Source of the DNA: CAVXDY01 sp963760715 | GTDB taxonomy: Bacteria > Actinomycetota > Thermoleophilia > Miltoncostaeales > Miltoncostaeaceae | Reading direction: 5' to 3' | Assembly (NCBI GenBank): GCA_963760715.1 | Contig: CAVXDY010000001.1 | Span: forward strand, 1 to 64,000 | DNA length: 64,000 nucleotides | Shown: in pieces, positions 53,818 to 63,857 of the stretch | How the letters are laid out: each line of letters opens with the position of its first letter | Position numbering within the stretch: the first letter of the stretch is position 1 | Notes under the pieces: generated by a model | The model's input: only the letters and a program-made list of their open reading frames with translations | Told to the model about the DNA's origin: nothing | Databases searched by the model: none | Translations under genes and position numbers: made by a program

Positions 53818-53849
53818 ACGGCCCGGCGCCCCGAGGGACGCCGGGCCGT
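53818..53849 (-). terminator. Terminator-like hairpin downstream of the cold-shock gene
   Basis: ACGGCCCGGCG (53818-53828) pairs with CGCCGGGCCGT (53839-53849) around a 10-base loop. It lies 20 bases past the cold-shock stop codon and just upstream of the amidase gene. Confidence 0.7.
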
Positions 53850-53868
53850 GGTGGAACGGGTTCCCCGG

Positions 53869-54072
53869 TTACAGGGGGTTGACTGCCGAGGCCTGGGGAC
53901 CCTTGGGGCCCTCCTGGCTCTCGAAGCTGACCCGCTGACCTTCGTCGAGGCTGCGGTATCCCGAGCCCTGAATCTCCGAGAAGTGAACGAAGAGGTCCTT
54001 GCCCCCGTCATCCGGGGTGATGAATCCGTACCCCTTCTCCGCGGAGAACCACTTCACGACGCCTTCGGCCAT
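53869..54072 (-). CDS. Cold-shock domain protein
   Basis: This 67-residue OB-fold RNA/DNA chaperone has RNP1 KGYGFITPDD and RNP2 KDLFVHFSEI, with the start MAEGVVKWFSAEKGYGF matching CspA-type proteins. It melts mRNA structure and is often constitutive in actinobacteria. It has its own hairpin terminator and a 158-base upstream region ending at trpA. A cold-responsive leader is possible but none is recognised. Confidence 0.95.
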   Translation of the reverse strand: MAEGVVKWFSAEKGYGFITPDDGGKDLFVHFSEIQGSGYRSLDEGQRVSFESQEGPKGPQASAVNPL

Positions 54073-54230
54073 GCGACCTTCCTCTTTCGGCGAGACCTGA
54101 TGTGCCCGCCGAACCGGCCGGCGTCTCTCTCATCCCGCGATGCGATGTACCGCGCCCCGCCAATTCGGGCGAGGTGCGCGGCGATGGTAGCGCACCCCGG
54201 GCACCGCGCACGTCACCCTTGTGGGGGTCC

Positions 54231-55014
54231 TCACCCGCCCAGGGCGGCGACCGCGTCGGCCGCGAAGGCCTCGATCGCCTCGGTGGCCGCCGCGGGGCTG
54301 GGCGCCTCATCGATCATGCGGATGAGCTGGCTCGCCACGATGACGCCGTCGGCGATCTCCCCCAGCGCGGCCACGTGGGCCGCCGTGCGGACTCCGAAGC
54401 CCACGGCCAGGGGCGCGTCGATGCCCGCGCGGGCGCGGGCCAGGAAGCCGCGCAGCTCGTCGTCCACCTCCACCTCGCCCCCGGTGACCCCGGTCACGGC
54501 CACGCAGTAGACGAACCCGTCGGCGCGCTTCCCGATCGCCGCCAGGCGCGCGTCGTCGCTGGTCGGAGCAGCCAGCGGGATGACCGCGACGCCCGCGCGG
54601 CGCGCCTGGTCGCGCACGTCGTCGCCCTCGTCGATGGGCAGGTCCGGCATGATCACCCCGGCCACCCCCGCGCGCGCCGCCCGCTCCATGAACGAGCGCG
54701 GCCCGTCGGCGAGCACCACGTTGAGGTAGGTCATCAGGACGACCGGGGGGCCGTCCCGGAGCCCCTCCGCGATGGCGATGACGTCGTCGGGCCGGGTCCC
54801 GCCCTCCAGGGCGCGCTGGCCGGCCGCCTGGATCGTGGGGCCGTCGGCCAGGGGATCCGAGAAGGGGATCCCCAGCTCGATCAGGTCCGCGTGGCGGCCC
54901 AGGGCGGCGGCGTGCTCGGCGCTGGCCGCCAGGTCGGGGTAGCCGCCCATCACGTAGGGGATGAACAGCGGCCGGCCGGCCTCCCGGAAGGCCGCCCGGA
55001 TCCGCTCCGGCCCG

Positions 55015-55022
<8 letters not shown>
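54231..55022 (-). CDS. trpA: Tryptophan synthase alpha chain
   Basis: This 263-residue TIM-barrel subunit cleaves indole-3-glycerol phosphate to indole. The catalytic residues are in LIELGIPFSDPLADGPTIQ (Glu and Asp) and the phosphate loops are GFGVRTAAHV and the ADGVIVASQLIR segment. ATG 55022 overlaps the trpB stop by 8 bases. It is the last gene of an HK-trpF-trpB-trpA run. trpC and trpD are not in the window. Confidence 0.95.
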
Positions 55023-56213
<1,191 letters not shown>

Positions 56214-56217
<4 letters not shown>

Positions 56218-56861
56218 CCCCTCAGGCTACCCGCCGCCGCGACGGCCGCGACGAACGCCCGCACGCGCTCGGGATCCTTCCGTCCCGGCGCCGATTCCAC
56301 CCCGCTCGACACGTCGACCAGCACCGGCCGCATCCGGGCCACCGCCTCGGCCACGTTCTCGGCGCGCAGCCCCCCGGCGAGGGCGAAGGGACGCCCGAGA
56401 GCCGCGTCGTCGAGCAGCGACCAGTCGAAGGCGACGCCCGTGCCGCCGTCCTTCCCGGGCACCGCCGCGTCCAGCATCACCAGGTCGGCCGCGCTCGCGC
56501 GCGCGCGCTCCAGCGCCTCCGGGCCGTCCATGCGGACGCCCTGGATCACCGGCAGACCGGACGCCTCACGGGCCTCGCCCGCGTCGGTGCCGCCGTGGAT
56601 CTGGAGGTGGGTGAGGCCGATGACCAGCGCGGCGGCGGCCATCTCCGCGGGCGTTGCGTTCACGAACACGCCCACGCGCGCGACGGTGGGCGGAACGCCG
56701 GCCAGCACCGCGGCGGCCGTCGCGACGTCCACCCGGCGCGGGCTGCCCGCGGCGAGCACCACCCCCACCCCCCAGACGCCCAGCGCGGCGCAGGCCTCGG
56801 CCTCGGCGGCGACCGTGAGGCCGCACACCTTCACCGCCGGAGCGGGGCCCTCAGGCCACAT
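56214..56861 (-). CDS. trpF: Phosphoribosylanthranilate isomerase
   Basis: This 215-residue barrel enzyme carries out the third step specific to tryptophan synthesis. The catalytic Cys is in VKVCGLTVAAEAEA and the catalytic Asp in VLVDVSSGVESAPG; FALAGGLRAENVAEAV is a phosphate-binding region. ATG 56861 lies 11 bases inside the histidine kinase gene. It overlaps trpB by four bases, so translation is coupled along the run. Confidence 0.95.
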
Positions 56862-58077
56862 CCACGGGCACCTCGGGGACCGGCCCCTGCCACCGTGGCA
56901 GGAACACCGTGACGACCGCCCCCTCCCCCGGCGCGCTCCTGATGTCGAAGGTGCCCCCGAGGATCTGGGCCCGGTCGCGCATGCCGTACAGGCCGAAGCG
57001 CGCCAGGGGCGTCCCGGGCCGGCGCCGCTGGATGGCCTCCGGGTCGAAGCCCGAGCCGTTGTCGGTCACCTCCAGCCGGACGCCGCCCTCGTCCTCGAGC
57101 GCCTGCACGCCCACCTCGGTCGCGTGGCCGTGGCGGTCGGCGTTGGTGAGCGTCTCCTGCAGGATCCGGTAGAGCGTGATCCGCTGCGTGATCGAGACGC
57201 CGTTCACCGCGAACTCGCCCTCGAAGACCGGCGTCACCTGGCAGTCCGTGCGCGCCTCGAAGGCCACGATCGCGTCCCCGAGGATGTCCGTCAGCCGGCG
57301 GTCCTCGAACTGGGCCGGGCGCAGGTGGCCGATGAGCTCGCGCATCTCGTGGAGGGCTCCCCCCACGGTCTCGTAGATGCGGCCGAGCGACGTTCGCAGC
57401 GACTCGGGCGGCGGCTTGCCCTGCGCCTCGGCGTCGGCGAGGTCGGCCTCCAGGAGCTGCACCTCGAGCATCGCCACCGAGAGCTGCTGGGTGGGCCCGT
57501 CGTGGATGTCGAGGCCCATGCGGCCGAGCATCCGCTCGTCGGTCGCCAGGATCTGGGCCATCGCGCGCTCCAGGTTGGCGCGCATGCGCATCGTGTCGAG
57601 CAACGTCCCGATCCGGCCGGCGGCCACCCGGGCCGCGTGACGGCTCAGCGGGTCCTCCGCCGGAGGCGCCTCCCCGGCCAGCAGGAGCGCCCCGCCCGGG
57701 GCCTCGCCCACCACGATCGGGAGCACGAGGGCGGCGGGGGCCCCGAGGGCCGCGAGCTCGGCCTGGAGGGCCCCGCCGGCGACCGGCGCGACCTCCCGCT
57801 CGTCGCGCGGGACGCCGAGCGCCGCCACGGCGGCGCCGACGCGCGCGGCCTGATCCTCCGAGAGCCCCGCCGAGGCCACGACGCGGCCCGCCGGATCCTC
57901 CGGGACGGCGGCCCAGACGAGCCCGATCCGCGCCCGCGCGGCCGCGCGGGCCGCATCCGCCAAATCCTCCGCCGCGGCGTCTCCACGCGACACACGGGCG
58001 TCGCACAAAGTGACTGAGACGAGCCCCGAGACGGCCTCATCCCCACTCGAACCTGCAGTCTCGGGCGCTAAAGCCAT
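56851..58077 (-). CDS. Sensor histidine kinase, HisKA_3 (NarX/DegS) type
   Basis: This 408-residue kinase has a GAF-like N-terminal half (residues 20-165, no membrane helix) and the dimerisation/His motif LDIHDGPTQQLSVAMLE. The ATPase domain has the N box LYRILQETLTNADRHGHATE, G1 VTDNGSGFDPE and G2 ARFGLYGMRDRAQILGG. It is cytoplasmic. It likely phosphorylates one or both of the divergent response regulators. Its 3' end overlaps trpF by 11 bases, which is unusual. Confidence 0.92.
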   Translation of the reverse strand: MALAPETAGSSGDEAVSGLVSVTLCDARVSRGDAAAEDLADAARAAARARIGLVWAAVPEDPAGRVVASAGLSEDQAARVGAAVAALGVPRDEREVAPVAGGALQAELAALGAPAALVLPIVVGEAPGGALLLAGEAPPAEDPLSRHAARVAAGRIGTLLDTMRMRANLERAMAQILATDERMLGRMGLDIHDGPTQQLSVAMLEVQLLEADLADAEAQGKPPPESLRTSLGRIYETVGGALHEMRELIGHLRPAQFEDRRLTDILGDAIVAFEARTDCQVTPVFEGEFAVNGVSITQRITLYRILQETLTNADRHGHATEVGVQALEDEGGVRLEVTDNGSGFDPEAIQRRRPGTPLARFGLYGMRDRAQILGGTFDIRSAPGEGAVVTVFLPRWQGPVPEVPVDVA

Positions 58078-58253
58078 GAAATAGATCCCCCGATCGAGGC
58101 GGTGGGTCGCGGGAAACTCGCCTATACCTCTCGATGCGCCGAACTACCAAGGCGTCTAGGCCATCGAATAGAAATCAGAGCGTAGGGTTGTCCTCAGCGA
58201 GACTCATCAGTCCGCGCGTAGACGTCATCGGTGGACGAGGAGGGATCTACTCG

Positions 58254-58631
58254 GTGGTGCGTGTGCTCTTGGCCGATGATAACGACCGCTTCAGGGGGAT
58301 CCTGCGTCGTCTCCTCGAGCGTGATCCTGACATCGTCGTGGTCGCCGAGGCCGGCGACGGCGCCGAGGCCCTGGACCTCGCCGAGGAGGTCGCACCGGAC
58401 GTCGTCCTGATGGACGTGTCGATGCCGGGGCTCGACGGCCTGGAGGCGACGTACGAGCTCAAGGCCCGCCTCCCCGACGTCACGGTGCTGATGCTCTCGG
58501 TGGGCGACAAGGAGCAGGAGATCGCCGCGGGCCTCGCCGGCGGCGCGTCCGAGTACCTCGTGAAGGGCGGCCCCGCGAGCGAGATCGTCAACGCCATCAA
58601 GCGCTACGGACCGGTACCGGGTCCCGCCTGA
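58254..58631 (+). CDS. Receiver-only response regulator
   Basis: This is a 125-residue receiver domain with no output domain. The acidic pair is in VRVLLADDNDRFRGILRRLL, the phospho-Asp in PDVVLMDVSMPGLDG, and the Lys in GASEYLVKGGPASEIV. GTG 58254 follows GAGGAGGGATCTACTCG; the frame is open further upstream to 58134 without support. It is divergent from the histidine kinase and upstream of the NarL-type regulator, suggesting a phosphorelay or phosphate-sink role. Confidence 0.88.
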   Translation: MVRVLLADDNDRFRGILRRLLERDPDIVVVAEAGDGAEALDLAEEVAPDVVLMDVSMPGLDGLEATYELKARLPDVTVLMLSVGDKEQEIAAGLAGGASEYLVKGGPASEIVNAIKRYGPVPGPA

Positions 58632-58713
58632 GAGCGACCCGCCCGGGGCAGGCCCGGTTGGTCGATCGATGGTCAGCCGATAGGCTGGCATCCGGCCGGC
58701 GCTCAAGTACGTC

Positions 58714-59412
58714 GTGAGGATCGCCGATATGCCGAACATGACCACGAAAACCGTGCCCGAGCCTCTCTCCCCGACCAAGTCGCCCCTGCGGGTCGCCATT
58801 GCGGACGACCATCGCCTCATGCTCGACGGCATCAAGCGTGCCCTCGAGACGGCGCCCGACATCAAGGTCGTGGGCGAGGCGATGAGCGGTGAGGAGATGC
58901 TGTCGCTGGTGCCGCGCGTGCGGCCCGACGTCGTCATCCTCGACCTCCGCATGCCCAAGGGCGACGGGCTCACCACGCTCGCGCAGCTGCGCAAGGACTA
59001 CCCCGACCTCAAGGTCATCATCCTCTCGATGTTCGAGGACTCCGAGCACATCGACCAGGCCCTGCACCAGGGCGCGTCGGGCTACGTGGTCAAGTCGATC
59101 AACCCCCTCGACCTCCCCTCGACCGTGCGCCAGGTCGTGGAGGGCACCGTCTACCACCCCCGCGGCCGCGGCGGCGAGGGCGGCGGAGCGGTCGGCGGCT
59201 CGGGCGGCGGACACCCCGGCGGCCTGACCGACCGGGAGCTGTCGATCCTGCGGCTGGTGGCGGAGGGCCTGTCGAACCTCGACATCGCCAGCAAGCTCTA
59301 CGTCACCGAGCAGACGGTCAAGTTCCACCTCTCGAACATCTACCGCAAGCTCGGGGTGGGCAACCGCACCGAGGCCACGCGGTACGCCTACCGCAACGGG
59401 CTGATCGAGTAG
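58714..59412 (+). CDS. NarL/FixJ-family response regulator
   Basis: This 232-residue regulator has an N-terminal receiver (VAIADDHRLMLDGIKRALET, phospho-Asp in PDVVILDLRMPKGDG, Lys in GASGYVVKSINP), a glycine-rich linker (GRGGEGGGAVGGSGGGHPGG), and a LuxR helix-turn-helix (LTDRELSILRLVAEGLSNLD, TEQTVKFHLSNIYRKLGVGN). It is the likely transcription output of the nearby kinase. GTG 58714 or ATG 58729 could be the start. Confidence 0.93.
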   Translation: MRIADMPNMTTKTVPEPLSPTKSPLRVAIADDHRLMLDGIKRALETAPDIKVVGEAMSGEEMLSLVPRVRPDVVILDLRMPKGDGLTTLAQLRKDYPDLKVIILSMFEDSEHIDQALHQGASGYVVKSINPLDLPSTVRQVVEGTVYHPRGRGGEGGGAVGGSGGGHPGGLTDRELSILRLVAEGLSNLDIASKLYVTEQTVKFHLSNIYRKLGVGNRTEATRYAYRNGLIE

Positions 59413-59522
59413 ACCCCCGGGCTGCGGCCCGTCCGGCGCCTACGCCGGGGTTCGCCCGTGTGCCACAATCGGCCGCGTGAACGCGATCTCGAAGATCGAG
59501 GCCCCCGACGCGCGGACGGACG

Positions 59523-60524
59523 ATGGCGAACCTGCCGAAGATCCGCCGCAGCCAGGGCCGCGAGGAGGAGCAGAACGGGCAGGCGGCTGACCGCGTCCGG
59601 CCGGACGTCCAGCGCCTCGAGGCGTTCGGGCTCACCTGGCTGAACATCGAGTCGCCGACCGAGATCGAGACGGCCTGGCTCGCCGAGCACTACGAGTTCC
59701 ACCCCCTGGACCTCGAGGACGTGCTCTCGCGCCGGCGCCAGCGGGCGAAGATCGACGAGTACCCGGACTACGTCTTCGTGGTGCTCCACTTCCCGCGCTT
59801 CGACAAGCGCAGCGGGCGCCTCCAGGCCGCCGAGCTGAACATCTTCGTGGCCGAGGACCTCGTCATCACGCTCCCCAACGAGCCGCTGAAGCCCCTCAGC
59901 GGCCTCTGGTCGCGCTGCGAGAAGAGCGCCACCGCCCGCGAGAAGCACATGGGCAAGGGGTCGGGCTACCTGCTCTACGAGATCGTCGACTCGATGTACG
60001 ACTACTGCTTCCCGATCCTCGACAAGATCGGCTTCAAGCTGGACTACATCGAGGACGCGCTGTTCGAGGGGCAGACCGACGACATCGTGCGCGACATCTC
60101 GAACGTCAAGCAGGAGATCATCAACTACCGCCGCATCGTCAAGCCGCAGCGGCCCACCCTGCGCCTGCTCGACCGCGGCCTCCGGCGCTTCGCCCCCCAG
60201 GACCTCGAGGTCTACTTCGACGACATCGTCAACAAGAGCGAGCGCATCTGGGACCTGCTCGAGAACTACAAGGAGGTGGCGGAGGCGCTCGAGGCCACCA
60301 ACGAGTCGGTCATCAACCACCGCCTCAACGACATCATCCGCGTGCTGACGGTCTTCTCGGCCGTGATGCTGCCGCTGACCCTCATCACGGGGATCTGGGG
60401 GATGAACTCGGAGGTCGTGCCGTTCGCCCACGACGGGGTCTTCTCCTTCGTCTTCCCGCTGCTGCTGATGGGCGTCGTCGCGATCGCGCTGTTCGCCTGG
60501 TTCCGCCACAAGCGGTGGCTGTGA
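59523..60524 (+). CDS. corA: CorA-family magnesium/cobalt transporter
   Basis: This 333-residue channel-like transporter has a large cytoplasmic N-terminal domain and two C-terminal helices (FSAVMLPLTLITGIWGMNSE, FPLLLMGVVAIALFAWF). The GMN selectivity motif is present, and the C-terminus is basic (RHKRWL). It takes up Mg2+ or Co2+ down the membrane potential. The HIT gene start overlaps its stop (GTGA). Confidence 0.94.
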   Translation: MANLPKIRRSQGREEEQNGQAADRVRPDVQRLEAFGLTWLNIESPTEIETAWLAEHYEFHPLDLEDVLSRRRQRAKIDEYPDYVFVVLHFPRFDKRSGRLQAAELNIFVAEDLVITLPNEPLKPLSGLWSRCEKSATAREKHMGKGSGYLLYEIVDSMYDYCFPILDKIGFKLDYIEDALFEGQTDDIVRDISNVKQEIINYRRIVKPQRPTLRLLDRGLRRFAPQDLEVYFDDIVNKSERIWDLLENYKEVAEALEATNESVINHRLNDIIRVLTVFSAVMLPLTLITGIWGMNSEVVPFAHDGVFSFVFPLLLMGVVAIALFAWFRHKRWL

Positions 60525-61045
60525 CGAGCGGCGGCCGGCCCGGCCGCGGACCCGACATCATGTGGTCCCCCTGGCGGATGGGCTACATCGCGGGGGGCGA
60601 GGAGAGGGCCTCCGGAGGGCCCGCCTGCGTGTTCTGCGAGCTCCCCGCGCAGCACGACGACGCCCGCACGTACATCCTGTACCGTGGCGAGCGCGCGTTC
60701 GTGGTCATGAACCTCTACCCGTACAACAACGGGCATCTGATGATGGTCCCGTACGCGCACGAGGCCTCCTTGGCCGGGCTCGACGAGCCCACCCTCACCG
60801 AGCTGATGACGCTCGCCAAGCGTTCGCAGTCGATCCTCGAGGAGCGAATGAGACCCCAGGGCTTCAACCTCGGCGTGAACCAGGGGCGGGCGGGCGGCGC
60901 CGGCATCGCGGACCATCTCCACATGCACCTGCTGCCGCGCTGGGTGGGCGACACGAACTTCATGCCGGCGCTCGGCGACGTGCGGGTGATGCCCCAGCAC
61001 CTGGACGAGACCTACCGCCTGCTCGCGGACGGCTTCGCGGCGTGA
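60521..61045 (+). CDS. HIT-family protein (Ap4A phosphorylase-like)
   Basis: This 174-residue histidine-triad nucleotide hydrolase or phosphorylase has the triad in AGIADHLHMHLLPRWVGD (HxHxH). The start region MWSPWRMGYIAGG matches the group of actinobacterial diadenosine-tetraphosphate phosphorylases. FCELPAQHDD could hold a metal ligand. GTG 60521 gives a 4-base overlap with corA; ATG 60560 (MWSPWRM) is the alternative. Its stop overlaps the phosphomannomutase start. Confidence 0.9.
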   Translation: MTSGGRPGRGPDIMWSPWRMGYIAGGEERASGGPACVFCELPAQHDDARTYILYRGERAFVVMNLYPYNNGHLMMVPYAHEASLAGLDEPTLTELMTLAKRSQSILEERMRPQGFNLGVNQGRAGGAGIADHLHMHLLPRWVGDTNFMPALGDVRVMPQHLDETYRLLADGFAA

Positions 61046-62391
61046 CGATCGACCCGCGGGTCTTCAAGGCCTACGACGTCCGCGGCCTCTACCCCGAGGA
61101 GGTCGACGAGGACGGGGCGGAGAGGATCGGCGCCGCCTTCATCGCGCTGACGGGCGCCAAGAGGATCGCGGTGGGCCACGACGTGCGCCTCTCCTCGCCC
61201 TCGGTCGCCGCCCGCTTCGCCGAGGGCGCGCTCGCCGCGGGAGCCGACGTCATCGAGCTGGGGCTCTGCGCCACCGAGATGCTCTACTTCGCGGTCGCCG
61301 ACGGGGGCCTCGACGCCGGCGCCTGCATCACCGCGAGCCACAACCCCCCGCAGTACACGGGCATGAAGATGGTCACGGCCGGCGCGCTCCCGCTCTCGGG
61401 CGACGCGGGGATCGGCGAGGTGGGCCGCATCGCGCTCGCCGGCCCCCCGCACGCGGCCACGCCCGGCAGGCGCAGCCGCGACGACGGCCTGCTGGAGAGG
61501 TTCGTCACCTCGTGCCTGGGCTTCGTGGACCCCTCGGCCATCCGCGACATGCGCGTGGTCCTGGACGCCGCCAACGGGATGGCGGGCCTCTACCTGCCGC
61601 CCGTGCTCGATCGCCTGTCGATCGACGCGGTGCCGTACTTCCTCGACCTCGACGGGCGCTTCCCCAACCACGAGCCCAACCCGCTGCTGCCCGAGAACCG
61701 CGAGTTCATCATCGGCAAGGTCCGCGAGGACGGCGGCGACCTGGGCATCGCCTTCGACGGCGACGCCGACCGCTGCTTCTTCATCGACGACACCGGCGAG
61801 TTCGTGGCGGGCGACTTCCTCACCGCGCTCCTCGCCACCCACCTGATGGAGCGCGCGGGCCCCTCCACCATCGTCTACGACCTGCGGGCCTCATGGGCGG
61901 TGCGGGACGCCGTGGAGGCCGCGGGCGGCACCGCCGACATGTGGCGGGTGGGCCACGCCTTCATCAAGACCCGCATGCGCGAGGTGGACGCCCTCTTCGC
62001 GGGCGAGGTCAGCGGGCACTACTACTTCCGCGACTTCAGCTACGCCGACAGCGGGCTCATCCCGGCCCTGCTGGTCATGGAGATGGTCGCCACCCGCGGG
62101 GTGCCGCTGTCGCAGATGATCGCGGGCTTCCGCGAGCGGTACCACATCTCCGGCGAGATCAACTCGACGGTCGACGACGTGGCGGCCGCCCTGCAGCGCC
62201 TTCGCGACGCCTACGCCGACGGCCGCCAGACCGAGATCGACGGGCTGTCGGTGGAGTACGCGGACTGGCACTTCAACGTGCGCCCCTCCAACACCGAGCC
62301 GCTCCTGCGCCTGAACCTCGAGTCGCTGGCCTCCGAGGAGGACATGGAGCGAAAGCGCGACGAGGTGCTCGAGGTCATCCGCTCGGGGTGA
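61042..62391 (+). CDS. Phosphomannomutase/phosphoglucomutase
   Basis: This 449-residue alpha-D-phosphohexomutase interconverts hexose 1- and 6-phosphates for cell-envelope sugars. The phosphoserine loop is ITASHNPPQYTGMKM, the Mg site IAFDGDADRCFF, the sugar loop FAGEVSGHYYFRDF, and the phosphate loop NVRPSNTEPLLRLNLE. The set is complete. GTG 61042 overlaps the HIT gene stop, and its own stop overlaps the ABC ATPase start, so translation appears coupled through this run. Confidence 0.94.
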   Translation: MTIDPRVFKAYDVRGLYPEEVDEDGAERIGAAFIALTGAKRIAVGHDVRLSSPSVAARFAEGALAAGADVIELGLCATEMLYFAVADGGLDAGACITASHNPPQYTGMKMVTAGALPLSGDAGIGEVGRIALAGPPHAATPGRRSRDDGLLERFVTSCLGFVDPSAIRDMRVVLDAANGMAGLYLPPVLDRLSIDAVPYFLDLDGRFPNHEPNPLLPENREFIIGKVREDGGDLGIAFDGDADRCFFIDDTGEFVAGDFLTALLATHLMERAGPSTIVYDLRASWAVRDAVEAAGGTADMWRVGHAFIKTRMREVDALFAGEVSGHYYFRDFSYADSGLIPALLVMEMVATRGVPLSQMIAGFRERYHISGEINSTVDDVAAALQRLRDAYADGRQTEIDGLSVEYADWHFNVRPSNTEPLLRLNLESLASEEDMERKRDEVLEVIRSG

Positions 62392-63038
62392 CCGGCCCCC
62401 GGTCGGTGCCCGGTGAGGCGAGGGCCGTGATCGCGGCCGAGGCCCTGGAGGTGCGCTACCAGGGCGGGCCCGTCCCGGCGGTCCGGGGCGTGACGCTGCG
62501 GCTGGAGCCCGGCGCGGGGCTGCTGCTGCGCGGCCCGGCGGGCGCGGGCAAGACCAGCCTCCTGCGCGGTCTCCTGGGGCTGGTGCCCGCGCGCGGCCGG
62601 GTGCGGGTGCTGGGCGCTCCGCCCGGCGCCGCGGAGTCGCGCGGGCGCGTGGGCTACGGACCCCAGGGCGGGGGCTTCGCGAGCGGCCTGACGGTGATCG
62701 AGGCCGTGGGCGCCGTCGCGGCCCTGCGGCGCGGACCCGGACGGCGCGGCCTGGCCGAGGACGCGCTCGGGCGGGCCGGGCTCGGCCTGGTGGCCGGCTG
62801 GCGCACCGCGCGCCTCGACGCCGAGGGCTGGAGGCGCCTGAGCCTGGCGATGGGCGTCGCGGGCGACCCCGAGCTCGTCGTGCTCGACGATCCCTGGCTG
62901 TTCCCCGAGACGCTCCGCGAGATCGCGGCCGCCCGCGCCCGCGGGGGCGCCGTGCTGGCGGCCTCCTCGCGGCCCGGTGGGCTGGCCACGGCCCTGGGGG
63001 GCCGCCTCGACCTGGCGGGCGACGGGGTGGCCCGGTGA
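62388..63038 (+). CDS. ABC transporter ATP-binding protein with degenerate motifs
   Basis: This 216-residue ATPase has a good Walker A (LLRGPAGAGKTSLLRGLLG) and a Q-loop-like RVGYGPQGGGF. The signature LSGGQ is replaced by LDAEGWRRLSLAMG, and Walker B reads ELVVLDDPWLF, with Asp in the place of the catalytic Glu. ATP may be bound but turned over weakly. GTG 62388 overlaps the mutase stop; the permease gene overlaps its end. The two form a small transporter or signalling complex of unknown cargo. Confidence 0.88.
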   Translation: MTGPRSVPGEARAVIAAEALEVRYQGGPVPAVRGVTLRLEPGAGLLLRGPAGAGKTSLLRGLLGLVPARGRVRVLGAPPGAAESRGRVGYGPQGGGFASGLTVIEAVGAVAALRRGPGRRGLAEDALGRAGLGLVAGWRTARLDAEGWRRLSLAMGVAGDPELVVLDDPWLFPETLREIAAARARGGAVLAASSRPGGLATALGGRLDLAGDGVAR

Positions 63039-63850
63039 GCGCGACGGCGATCCTCACCGGGCTCCAGGCCCGGCGGCTCGCCCGGCGCCCCTGGGCACAG
63101 GTGGCACTGGCCGCCGGAGTCGCGCTGGCGGTCGTGGCGGCCGGCGTCGCCGGCACCCATGAGGGGCTGGCGCGCGAGGACGCCCTGCGCCGCGGGGGCG
63201 CGACCCTCCTGCTCCTGGGCGGGCTGGCCGTCGCCGTGGTGCTGGGCAGCGGCGCGCTCAACCGCGACTCCGAGTCGGGTCACTTCGGCGCCCTCACCGG
63301 CGCGGGGGCGGCGCGCCCGCAGCTCGTGGCGGCCGCCGTGATCCCGCGCGTCGTGGCGCTGCTCATCGTCCTCGCCGCCTGGGGCGTGGCCCTCCAGATC
63401 GGCAGCGCCGCCCTGGGCCTCGGACTGGACGGGCCGCTGGCCGTCCACACCCTGGCGGTCGCCGAGGGCCTCGTGCTGGCGCTGCTGGCCTGCGCCGCAG
63501 CGAGCTCGGTGGTGGGGCCCGTGGCCGCGGGCGCCTTCGGGCTGTCGCTCTACGTCCTGGCCCAGGCCGCGGTCAACCTCAGGGCGGCCGCGGACCAGGC
63601 GCTCATCGGAACCGCCGACTCCGGTGTCAGGGCCCTCTACTACGTGGTGCCCCACACGATCACGTCGCCGATGATCGCCGACATGCAGGCCCGCGACGTC
63701 GCCGGGGCCGCCGCCCCGCGGGTGGAGATCAACCACAACATCGTCCTCGTGCCGGCCGCCGGCTGGGGTTCGGTGCTCTGGACGCTCGCCTGGTGCGTCC
63801 TGCTCGTCGCGCTCTGCGCCAGCGGCCTCCGCCGGCGCCCGCTCCGCTGA
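63035..63850 (+). CDS. ABC-type permease, hypothetical
   Basis: This 271-residue membrane protein has about six hydrophobic helices (QVALAAGVALAVVAAGVAG, GATLLLLGGLAVAVVLGSGA, VVALLIVLAAWGVALQIGSA, LVLALLACAAASSVVGPVAA, and a C-terminal VLWTLAWCVLLVALCASGLR). The arrangement resembles ABC-2 permeases encoded beside small ATPases. GTG 63035 overlaps the ATPase stop. The substrate is unknown. Confidence 0.75.
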   Translation: MSATAILTGLQARRLARRPWAQVALAAGVALAVVAAGVAGTHEGLAREDALRRGGATLLLLGGLAVAVVLGSGALNRDSESGHFGALTGAGAARPQLVAAAVIPRVVALLIVLAAWGVALQIGSAALGLGLDGPLAVHTLAVAEGLVLALLACAAASSVVGPVAAGAFGLSLYVLAQAAVNLRAAADQALIGTADSGVRALYYVVPHTITSPMIADMQARDVAGAAAPRVEINHNIVLVPAAGWGSVLWTLAWCVLLVALCASGLRRRPLR

Positions 63851-63857
63851 CGCGACG

